NCBI GenBank assembly: GCA_963971285.1
Contig: OZ020252.1
Location: forward strand, 18,079,662 to 18,143,661
From: Astropecten irregularis
Lineage: Eukaryota > Echinodermata > Asteroidea > Paxillosida > Astropectinidae
DNA length: 64,000 nt
Direction of reading: 5' to 3'
The notes under the pieces are model-generated. The model ran no database searches. It worked only from the letters and a program-made list of their open reading frames with translations, and had not been told where the DNA came from. The first letter of the stretch is position 1. Each line of letters begins with the position of its first letter. The translations under genes were made by a program, and so were the position numbers. Below are positions 37,501 to 49,500 of this stretch, piece after piece.

Positions 37501-40500
37501 TTCGATCCTATTAGGGTCCTATCAGGATTGTTAGCAACAAGATGGCTGATTTACCGTAACAAGTTCTTATTCCAGTTTAGTCTACTTTGATCGATTCTCT
37601 GCTAGCATTGGATAACATTTGTTGCTAAGGCAAAAAAAAAAAAATGGCTGATATGGCGGATTGTCTTTTTCTATTTTAGTCTCGCTCAAGTGAACATCTG
37701 CTAGTTGGTTGGGAATAGAAAGGTTTTGACATTCGTTTCTAGTTCAAGTTCATCTCTGACACTTGTTCAAGTTCATCTTAAACACTGGTTCAAGTTTATC
37801 TTTGACACATTGAAACAACTGGATGACTCCTTATCTTGTGAATCTATATCTTGCTACATCTTCAGTGGATTTCCTTGTCTGTTCCATCATGGTTAGATCA
37901 CGGCTAATTCAGATTTGCCTGTCTCTCAACGTAATTATCCGCAAGAAGCAACGAGTGGCATGCGTACTCTTCCAACATGTCCAACATGTCCAATGGCTAG
38001 AAAACACAACACCAATTCTTGTGTTTGTACTGATTAAGTTGACCTACATACATGTACAATATGTAAAACACATGGAGCAATATCATACTTCAGGTGTGTG
38101 GACTGTGTGAGATTTCCGGGTTTTTTTGGTTCAGATTTTAACTCAGAAATTCAGCTTTTTTGTTCACCTGCTCTGTACTAGGAATTTTTATATTTCAGCT
38201 TTGTGTGTGTGTGGCCGCTCACATCCCAGATAATTATTTAAGAAGTGAAATTGGTTGGGACTCATCATAAGTTTGGGGAATCCTTGAGTTGGATGCATGT
38301 TTAGAACAAGTTTTTGTTTCTGAGGCTCTCGTTAGTGTTTTTTTTTTTTTTTTTCACCCAGGGTGCTTATTTCCAAATGCTAAATGTTTACCCAGATGTG
38401 CCTGGTTCCCAGATGAAACATCTTTTGCAATGGGCTTTTTGTTTGTGTGTCTTTTTATGATGGAGTTTCTGTATCTCTTCAAATAAATTATGGTGAAAAA
38501 AGGCAATTCATTGTATCTATGCCATGCATTCTCTGCTGTCATCATTCATTGGCCGTGTCCTCGAGGAAAAGATCGGAGCACTTTGGCTCAATCCCACAAT
38601 TATCCACTAAATTTCTAAATATAACAAGCTTGCAAGGAAAATGTCGGGCTTCTTTGACTAGCATAGCCGGCAGGATCATCTAATTTGATGCACAACTCTG
38701 AATTTTGCAACAGGCCTTGCTAGTAGATTAAATAGTAAAGCAAACAATCGTCAAAACACATGATTTATGTTCAGAGTTGGTAACTTTTTTCGCGATTTGT
38801 ATTTTTGTTCAGCAATAATTTTGTTCTTAAAAATCCTGTACTTAGCACTGACAACTTCAATCTCCTCAACTTGACTTTTTGTCGGTACACAAAGTTTATG
38901 GATATTTTTGACGTCCTTTGTGCTGTATCCGAGGGCAGACACTGTACACTTCAGCGAGTGTGTCTTAGTCATATTTGATGCCACAGAAGTCTTTTTTCTT
39001 TTTATTGAGGGTCAGATCTGTAGTCAGTGGCCATAGCAACAGGCCGTCTGTTGCTGAGTGATATCAGTTGAATCATCATTAGTTCTCCACTATAAAACAC
39101 ACAAGCTGGTTTTTCTTTCTTTTTCTTTTTCTCCTCCAATCCTTGACCCTCGAAATGTTATTTTTAGCAAGACCTTGAAGTCCTACTACTGAAATTCATG
39201 AAAATGCACAAGGCTTGTGGATAGTTTGAGTGTACATGTATCATAGTGTGTATCAATGATTCGGTGAAGTTCTATAGTTTTTGTTGTTATAAGTGGGTCG
39301 TTTGAGTACCAAATTCATTACAAAAATGGATCTTGTGGAGAAAATTTGTCCTTATGTTTTATTGTCTTAAAACCTGTTTTCGGACATCGGTGCAAAATTG
39401 CAAACAGGATAATGTCTCTTCGTAGCATGAAAACAATCAAAGTTTTAGTCTGTTATTTCTTGTCCTAGACCGCCTTTTAAACTTGAAACAGGTTCTCAGA
39501 TATGCATTTTCCCAACTTTGTTTTTTACGCTGTTATGTTTGTGTGTTACGTATGAAGATGTGTAGAATTTGGAGCAGACAAGTTTTCTTCAGAAGATGTG
39601 CGATGCTCTTTTGCAGTCTTGCTTCATGTACTTTGCTTTTGTATTTTACTAATAGCCATTGTGTTGCACAGTGGTGAATCCTTGTAGATTTTCATTATTC
39701 AGCATTGAATCGAGACCATGATATTGTGATATCACACTGATTTATGTTTGTTTCCTCCACTAAACAAACAAACACTAGACCGGCTTTCTTCAGGTTGGTA
39801 AATGGTTTATTAAGTTTTCAGGTTTTTCCCTGCATGACATCCTTCTATTTCTGTAGATTTTTTGTTGGGGTGGGTGACAAGAGAAAAAAAAATTAGAGGA
39901 ATTATTTCTTGTTTACTTTGTGATAATGGCCGTGGCACATTTGGCTAATGAAATGATTGCATTGTATCACATGACTATGCCCTTTTTTTGTTCTTTTTTT
40001 TTTATCCTCTTGAATATTATTGTAGAACTTTGTACTCAATTTTTACGCCCCCATAAGAGAAAAAAAATATCGAAGAAAATGGAAAGTAAAAAAAGATATC
40101 CATGCACTTTCCATCACCTTTATTCCGTTGTCCTGTTCGGGAACACCCTTCCCATTTTCTCTTCCGGAACAAAAAACATCTGTTCTTCTCCTGTGTGTCT
40201 CTGCACGGAACAGCCGTGCGCATCATATGCTGGTGCGTAAATGTCAGACTTTCATGCACTCATATCAGACATAGATCTCTGCTGTGATTGGTCGGAGCAC
40301 CATAGAGCGTGGCTGAAGGGGTTAATCGGTTGTTACAGGAAGATGTCCAAATGGGATTTAAAGGAAAGTCGAAAGTGTATATTTTATCTTTTTTTTTTAT
40401 CTACCAATCCTAACCTTCTATTGGTAGTGTCTTGTGTGGGATGTACACCTCGTGTTAGTGCTCCTAATATTGGAAATCCTACAAAAATATTAGTGTGTGC

Positions 40501-43500
40501 TATGAAGGGTAGTGCCTTTTTTATACTTAAAGGTATAATATATGATTGGTAAAGGTCACAGAACAGCACTCACACTTTGTCTAAGCAACTGCAAAAAATT
40601 TGAGCTCAACATGTGGGTCACAAGAAAATAGAGAAAAACCAACTACGTTTTTCTTTTATAACATAAAGAATGGTTTTGGTCTTACCCCGAGATCAGAACT
40701 GTTTTCGGTCTTTGTTTTACTCATTTCTGGATAAATACACCATTTCAGGTGGAAATATTTTAACCGTATGTTTCTACCAGCACCATCTTCATATCCTTAA
40801 ATTTCTACCTAAATCTGTGAACATTTCTGTTTGGGTATGTTACCAATCCTGTACTGTACAAAGCTTAGCAAAAACTTGCACCGAATCTCAATCAGGAGTC
40901 TTACAAGTCAATGGGAATAGTGTTGTAGACTACACCCTATCAACAAACAAATCGTCAGAAACATGAAGATGTAAGTTAGCATCTCTGAAATAAGAGATCT
41001 GACTGCTTCTTTGGGTTTGTCTGATTTGTTCTCCTACAAGCCTGATAGAGTCTAGTGACAGGCCTCCTTCCCCACCTAGGTGGACCGAGCATCGTCTCCG
41101 ACCCCAGTTGTTCTACAGTTGTTTGACAGAATGACTTGGCCGGTTTCCCTAAAACAAATCCCCCTAAAACAATAGAGATTCCCCATCTGAGCTGACAATG
41201 GCTCGGTTGCCTGTCCAATTGCCGTTGCTCGCACCACTTGTCTCAATTATCTCTGGGAAAACTGCAGAGTCACCTAAATAAAGTTTGTGGGTGTATTTTG
41301 TGGTCGCCTCACAAGGGTTTCATTAACTTTCAAAGGACGAATTGGGTTATTTCTGGAAATACCCACCCCTGACTTCGATGAAGAGTTTATATCTTTATCT
41401 TTATAAGGACAGGTTTGCGGAGACACCATGTATAAACTCTTTATAGATGTGTGGTTCTGAAAAGAACCGATGAGAAGTTTGATCTCGACGTTCCGGCCAG
41501 TGTACTCTGGCCGTCCTCAGAAGAGTGTGTAAGGACATCCACAGTACACTGTCTGGAATGTCGAGATCCAACTTCTCACTGGTTCTTTTCAGAACCACAC
41601 ATCTATAAAGAGATTATACATGGTGTCTCCGCAAACCTTTCCTGATTACGTGACTTCCACTACGTAAGCTTCATATCCTACTTATCTTTATTTTCCCAAT
41701 TGAGCGAAGAATGCATAAAACAAGTATTCACGCCAAGAGCAAAATGTACAAGGTTTCAAGCTTCAAGAATTTCAATTCCAATCTTCGTTGTTCCTCTCAT
41801 TATCAGTTTTACCCGTGCATGTGTTGTCATTTTCATATTTTTTAATATTTATAGCAGTAATTAATTCCCAGTCATGCATCAGTTCTCCCTTCTCTCAGAA
41901 TTTGAATTGGTTTTTAATGTTGGATCCACTTCCTAATGGCAACAAGTTTGCATGATTTTGTTTGTTGTTTTATTTCAATATTACAAATTATTTTTCATTT
42001 TCTGTAGTTGATCCGTAGGTATCTGTTTTCCCTGTTTATTTATATTTTTTGTTTGGTTGCAGAGTGTGTTGAAATGATTTGATTTTGTTTTGGAGAAATA
42101 GATTTTATATATTTCTTTTTTAATTGGAAATGTTATTTTCTAATTGAATACAGATAATATTGAAAGAACGCTGATGCAATAATTTTTACTTCATAATTTC
42201 TCAACACTGTACGTCTGAATGTGATATTCTGAGGTTATGCAAGTTACAGGCTAATATTAGTCAATTCTTGGACATCCAAATGCTGATGAACAGATCTACA
42301 TGTATAAGAAGACTAGGTTGATGACTGAGGCTGGTCGTAATAAGTACCGGTATTCAATCATGTTTGACAATTTGAAGCAAGTGGTTAGATGGGATGCATA
42401 TCTCTTTCCATCCAGTGTGATCTGAGGCAGAATCCGGATATGTCTTATTGAGTCTCATCTGATGAAGGACAGGAAAGATGTCATAGAGAAGGGGATCAAG
42501 AAACTAACATGTGACAGTTTGGTGCAATGCTGCCAATGCTCCACGACAAGTGGTCTCTATCAGTTTATAGCTGATAGGCTTTGGCCTAAAATTCTGCTTC
42601 TCATGGCGGAGTTTCTGAAATAAATTGCTTTGGAGGTTAGGGTTTTGTTTAAGAAGTCGATTTTAGGACTTACCGTTTAATACCCCGTATCCCATGCTTC
42701 CCCCTCTCTGCAGAATACAATTGACCCATCACCAAGGTATTCGTCAGGCTAGTCGTCAACTGAGGGCGCTGTCCAATCGTCGAGACGCTGCTCCTTCGTC
42801 CTCACCAACGACTCCTATTATTCCCCACGGTGCAAATCCAGCAGTCAGTAGCGTGCATTCCACGCCTCGGCATCATATACGGTATGTCCTGGTGTACGTG
42901 GAAGTGGAAGTTAGCATGAGGTCACTTGAGGTTACATTGGGGTTGGGCTGGGATGGGTTGGGATGGGATGGGATGGTTTGGCTTGGATTGGGTTTGGTTT
43001 GGTTTGGTTGGGTTGGGTTGGGTTGGGTTGGTTGAGATCAGTTGGGTTGAGTACATGTATGTCTTGGCTGGGCTTGACTTGTTGTGGATTGGGTTTGGTT
43101 TGGTTGATGAGGTACTGGGTTGGCATGGGTTGGGTTGGGTTGTGTTAGGCTAGGTTAGGTTAGGTTAGGTTAGGTTGGGTTAGAGTGAGTTTGTAATGGC
43201 ATCCAAATATGTGGTCCACCTTTGGTAAAAGGTCCATGATTGGAAAGCATGTGTACAAAACCACTGGAGCTGCTGCCAAACAAAAGAGGAACAATATGGG
43301 TCCACTGTTACAGGAATTTACACTCTGGGGTTGGGTTGGTTTTTCAATGAAGTTTGGCTATGCCTGTCTTTTTTCATGTAGAGTTTGTTCGTTATGAAGT
43401 CCTTTATCGATATCAGCTAAAACAATAGCATTTTAAAAATTTATAAGTTTCTTCCAATATTAAGCTCAGATATTCATACTCTCATCAGAGCTTTATACAG

Positions 43501-46500
43501 AGTCCGTCCCTGTCACAAATGAAATTCTGACACCCCAAATCAGAAGCTAGTAACATCCATTTAGCCACTTTGAAGAGGAACAGTTGATGCAGAGATTTGA
43601 CCCAAGGGCAGCAATTAATCAGCCAAGACGTTCTTGTACTTTTTGGTGAAACTTGGGAGGATGTGCCCCAGGAAACACCGATTTATCCCCAGACAACGTC
43701 CCAACGTCATTTGCCTCGGCAGTACCCCCCTTCCCCTTGAAGGTTTCGGATTGGCCCGTTAAAAACTGGCAGCGTTATGCAGCGATGACGGAGCTTGATT
43801 GCACCCTCATTAAACAAAAATAGAATTCTGTCATCATAAAGCAGAATCCTGAAGAAATTGATCTTTGATTTCTGAAAAGTTTAACCGTTGTGGGTTTTTC
43901 TTTGCACTGCCTGCTTTTCTCAGTTCATTTGATCTGGTAATAATATCTCCTTGACTCGGCGATTAGAAAATGGTTAATTATTCTAGCAAAATTAAACAAG
44001 AGATTAAAGTAATTAGACAAGCTACAAATGAATCCAGTGACACTCACCTTGCAGTCTGATAGGTATTTACTCCTTCAATTCGTAGTCGCTGATCTTCGCT
44101 ATTTCCAGCTCTCGTGTTCCAATTGCAATGGATATCCAGCCTTGACATTAAGCCAGCCGATGTAAACCGTAGAATTCCTTGATAGATCTGTCGTGATTTA
44201 GAGAAACTATGTTCCACTTGTTCGGCCTCCTCTGACCGCGGCATGTAGAATCCCCCAACTAATGTATGTATGCACCTGTCTTCCTGCTACCATTTGAAAT
44301 ATCCTGCCGAGCTGACGTCAGGGAGGGGGGCAAAGACAGACACAGAGAGACACACACACAGAGAGAGTTTGAGAGAGAGAGACTAGGGGGAAGGTTGTAT
44401 CAAACCCAACGTGGCGTAGCACGTCTCGGAGTGTGCTTTAGTTCTGCTGCATGACCTTTTACCCTGGCAAGTTTTGCTATTTAGGAAGTTTCCTGGCCTA
44501 GATTAGCAGATGACTCCTGTGGGAAAGTTGTCATGAGTCGATCTATAAATACATTGCAATGGTTGCAAAGCTTTTTTCTTCACCCTCGTCTCATTCACTA
44601 ATTTTGCCCCCTCTCCCTCGAAAAAAAAAACGAAAGAAGATACAATTTTTAAAAAGGAAACCAGTGAGGGTATAAGATAGAGGAAAAGAGTCATTAAGAC
44701 CTAGCATTTGTCACATATGAAATCAAAACATTTCATCTTTTTGTCTGTTGTACATAATTTGTATGAGCAAGTGGATCCTTCTTCCGGACTGTGTTGGTAT
44801 TCCCTGGAGCTAGGAAGCTGGGGTGTTTGCAATTAGGGGAAGGTTTGGATTATCTACTCATGGAAGTGTTAGCTGCGGTTTAATTTATTAATTAACTGTT
44901 TGTCTTTGTTTGTTATGAATGTGGAAGGGCATTGATGATGTTTTCTAGGAAAAGAATTTATTTTTTTTATTTACTTGGTTTGGTTGGGTTAATAGGTCAG
45001 GTTGAACTGGCTGGGCTGGGCTGGGCTGAGATTGGCAGGGATGGGTTAGGTTTGGCTGAGTTGGGTTGGGTTGGGTTAGATTGGATTGGCTTGGCTTGGC
45101 TTGGCTTGGCTTGGCTTGGCTTGGCTTGGATTGGATTGGCTTGGCTTGGGTTGGTTTGGATTGGATTAGGTTGGATTGGACTGGCTTGGCTTGGATTGGG
45201 TTGGGTTGGTCTGGCTGGGCTAGGCTGAGATTGGCTGGGCTGGGTTAGGTTTAAAAATTGGGTTGGTAAATTTTGGTTTGGGTGCCTTTGGGTGGATTTG
45301 GCTTTGGATGATTGAGTTGGTTGGGTTGGGTTGGGTTGAGGTTGGGTAGAGTGGGGTGTGGTGGTTTGGGTTTTGGGTTGGGTTGGGTTGGGTTGGGTCG
45401 GGCTGGGCTGGGCTGAGATTGTAAGGGTTGGGTTAGATTAGATTTGGAAATTGGGTTGGTAGGTTTTGGTTTGGTTTCCTTTGGATAGATTTGGCTTTGG
45501 ATGATTGAGTTGGGTCGGGTTAGGCTGGGCTGGGCTGGGCTGGGCTGGGCTGGGTTGACTTGGCTGGACTTGGCTTGGCATGGGCTAAGTTGACTCTGTC
45601 TCGGCTTGGCTTGGCTTGATTGAGTTTTGTTGACTCTGGTCAGGTTAGGGTAGGGGTGTATCGACTTAATAAAATTGGACCAGGGCTGGGGTAGTTTGCC
45701 TTGAGACGTTGGCTATGGTCTTCATACATGTATCCGCTCTTTCTTGTTCATTTGAAAGAATGTCTGTGTCTGGTGCCCAGACTTGTTGGAGAGCAAAAAC
45801 ATGTCTGAAGATTATTCAAATTCACCGATTCCTATCTCACAATAACTGAACATGGGTTCATTGACTGATTTGAGTCCCCCTAAAAAAATGTATTTCTAGT
45901 CAGCGATGCTTCCCTTGCCTGCAGTCAGGCACAGCATGTACCTTGTATGGAGGACATTCCATGAGATTGGTTGGCTTCCATGTCTGTATGGGTATAAAAA
46001 CCAGGTCAGAGAGCCCTGAACTTCCAGCAGACCTGTACGTCATGTCCTTCTCCTTCATCTGTATAAATGGACTCAGTATCTGGCCGGGGGTAGCTGTCCC
46101 AAACCATTATCTTAATTGCGACGGTTAAAAGAGAGGTTCAGGGGTTAAACTAAAGGAGAAGGGATTACGTTTGGACTGACGTAGACCATTCTCCCTCTCA
46201 ATACCCCAAGAAAGCAAGCAGGTTCCTGGAGCACCAATCCAGGCCTGTGCCCCCTGATCTTCTAGACGATCAGCATAAGGTCAACCCTTGAAGGTCAATG
46301 TGTGTATTTATATAAATTATAAATACATGTAACATGCTGTGACCTTCTTGGTTTGCGATAACCCAAGATACGTCGGCTACCTTGAAAGACAAACCAACTC
46401 ATCGACACTCCAGACATTGGGTGTTCCTTATTCTAAAGACAATGAATAAGTTATTGTTTCGGCGCACTTCTGGCTAGAAAAAGAAGTGCGACAAAATATA

Positions 46501-49500
46501 AAGAAGTGCGAAAGAACAAACGATTCTTACATGGTGTTTCTGCACACTGATCCACATGCCAATTGTCATCATGCAAAGCCTCAAATCTTTCATGGATAGG
46601 TTATTATTTAAGGGATGGTTCTTGCCAATTATATTGTTCAGTGGTAAAATTCAACCACCACGAGGGTGACATTTCTTGGGATAAGAGGCGGTGTTAAAAG
46701 AACCTTTAGAGATGTCGACTGTGCATTCTGGCTAATATATGCACTGACCGTCTTTGAGAGGAGGGAAGGAATTCAGAGTTTATGGTTCTGCTCTTGAATG
46801 ATGTCATTTCCTGCCATTAGCCTCGTGCACCAGCATTGTGCTTGTCACATGTTCATGATGTGCACCATCTATGTGATATCTCAACCATCTTCACTCGATG
46901 TTCAGAACATTATTCAGTCTGCACAAGTGCTCATTTAGTGGCTTTGAATATGTAGTTGTAATTTTTCTCCCTTTTTTTGGCAGCATCTTGTGAGAGAGAT
47001 CCATTTCTTTTGGTTCTTTCAGAACCAAACAAAGCCCCAGTATCTTATAAATATCAGTTACTTCCTTGTTTGAGGTTTAGTTCCAATTCTTTCTTTAGTG
47101 CTTAGAGTTAGGGGCCTAATGTTTCGATCCTAGCAGGATCTTTCGCAAAGGCTTTGATCATTTGGTAGACTGCTTGTACAGTATTCCAGTGGTCACTGGT
47201 TTGAGTCTTTTTTTTTCTGTGTTCAATGACTTTTTTTCAATGACTTTGAGAAAGGGTTAGGGTTAGAGTTAAGGTTAAGAATCTTTCTTTGAGCCTTTGA
47301 GAAAGATCCTTCTTGGATCGAAATGCGTCAGGCCCTCCTAACTCCAAGCATGTCATATGTATTTCAGGTCATTTTGGATGATGAGCAGCAGTTTCTAACT
47401 TGTAACATTTGTTTTTCTTTAGAATCAAGTTGAGGTATTGTTTAATCTGAAACTCACAGGGTCATACTCCAAGCAATTTGTAAAGCGAAGTGAATTTGAT
47501 GTTTGCCGCAAACAGTTAGCACAAGTTGAAATGTGCTTATCTTCTTGCGAACATTCGTTACGAATATCCTGTTGTGACGTCAGTTTCACTTCACACTCGC
47601 TTGGACTGGTGTATGAATCGTGCTTTTGGAAATACTCCTGTTTCTGTTTTTTTAAAGATATTGGCAAATTTAGTTGTTTCTTTCTCCAAAGACACATGTT
47701 TAGAATGAATTTGATTGAAAATTGCAGAGATCCGGACACGATACCAATGGCCAGCACTCCGATGTTCTGTCGCACACCCCCTCCCCCGTATCGAGTGCCT
47801 CCGCAGCACACATCGACCCCCACGACCCCAGGCCACCAAGAGACAAGCTTCAGGTAGGCCTGGAAAATCATATTTTAAACAAATTGTTAATTCAGAATAA
47901 TTCAGAATTAAAAACACGACAACATTTCTGATGAAGCCAACAATTTTGTGAATTGGATTAATTTTCGATCGCCTTTTTTCCCTTATTGTTTCAGTGACCC
48001 CTTTGATAGTCGGAGGTCGTCCGAACCCGGAAATGCAAGAGGTAAATTTGATTCGTCATCAGGTCTGTTCTCTCTCTTTGGCTTCCCAGCATTCCCTTGT
48101 TTCTATTTCCTGTCCGGCTCACGTTTTTCTTACCCCCGTGTCGTCAGGGCAATGCTGCTTCCTGATAAGTTTCTCTGAGATACATATGGTATCCTAGGGA
48201 TGGCCAGAGCACACTGTTTGACCAAAAAAATGTAGTTTTTAACTTGTCGGTTCTTCTCAGAACTACGCCTCTTCCATTAAAGGATTTGACTTAGTGTACC
48301 CGCAAATCTAACTAAATACATATGGTTGTTTTCTTAATCACCAAATTCCACCTTATTTTACCTAATCCCAGTGGGAAAAAACAGTTTTTTTATTCAGGAA
48401 TGGTACCAGGTAATTAAAATTCCTCCATATGTCTGCTTTTGTATTAAATTTATAAATACACTGAACCTGGTTTCAAAACATCACATCCTTTTCATGTAGA
48501 AGTTTCGTACATGATTAATTTTCTGATTGACTTGCAAAACCATGCACCTCAAAGGTAAATTTCATTAAACATCCTTAAATTATAAAGCAAATGATAACTT
48601 TCAGGCGCTTTTTATTTCTCAACTTTGACATTTGACTTACAGAATTTTGATCCTATTAATAGCTATAGCCTGATACACTCATTCAGGGCAGATATTTATA
48701 GAGCTGCGAAGCCCACAACCTTTCTGAGGCTAGAAAAAAATCTTGGCTCAGTATGAAAGAGTTGGTTACCAACCCAAAGTCCATATAATTTTATGGCTTG
48801 AGAGCTGGTTCCCTTGCTGGTGTTCTTGTGCGTAATATAAAAATATGCTTACCTAGCGATATTTTCGTGCTAAGCGACATTTGGGGCTCTGTTGTTTCAT
48901 GGACTTACCACTTTCCTTTTCTTTCTTCCACTTTTTCTCTCTTTCTCTCTGGTTTCCGTGCCTTTCTCTTTCTCTCTGTTGTGTCTGCCTCGCCTCTCTG
49001 ATGCATGGGTCTGCCTCTGTCCTCTCAAATCTTTCTCATTCTTTCAACTGCAACATGATCTGCTTCTGTTTAAAATCCTCTTCGTTCATGAACCCTGTGC
49101 CTCCCGATATTGTTTGTCAATGTTCCCTGCTATTCTCCTTGAGCGTCTGTTGCTTTCTGCTTTGTCTTGACTCCACAAAATATCATCTTCGCTGTTCCTT
49201 TCTTCTACCTCTACCATCTTTCTTATTCTTGCCTGTCTTCTAATGCTCATCCCCAAACGTTTGTATGTCATCTTCCTCCAATTTTTTCAATGCTGCTTTC
49301 GTTTCTTTCTCTTTATGTCTCTAATTTCTGATGCTTCGGTAAAAATGTTTACTCTGGAATCTTTCTCCTTCTTTGTTCTTTGGTCTTGTGAATCTTTGTC
49401 TCTTTGTTTCATTCTGTGACCGTTGTGTTGTTCATCACTGCATCTGTCTTTCAACATCATCTGGATATGTTGTGTCTCTGTTACTTTTGCATCGTGTTGT

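Larger units (their letters stand above)
34242..42713. other. Sarcoglycan intron 8, the longest (8.5 kb)
   Basis: Contains a complete family-A MITE, two family-B copies, a family-H fragment, a family-A remnant (about 40690-40855) and a large foldback (41401-41645). I see no convincing additional exon. Open frames such as 35310-35603 lack family features and splice support. Confidence 0.65.
42882..47727. other. Sarcoglycan intron 9
   Basis: 4.8 kb dominated by two G-rich pentanucleotide tracts (42935-43195 and 44985-45660). It also has a family-F foldback remnant, a SINE half and two family-H copies. Open frames inside the G-rich tracts are repeat artefacts. Confidence 0.7.

Noticed and set aside
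43148-43180. TTAGG telomere-like repeat
   Set aside because: Only about five units at the end of a TTGGG tract; more likely local drift of the pentamer than telomere sequence.
44932-45248. GLGWIGLAW-type low-complexity open frames
   Set aside because: Direct product of the TTGGC/TTGGG pentamer repeat, not a protein.
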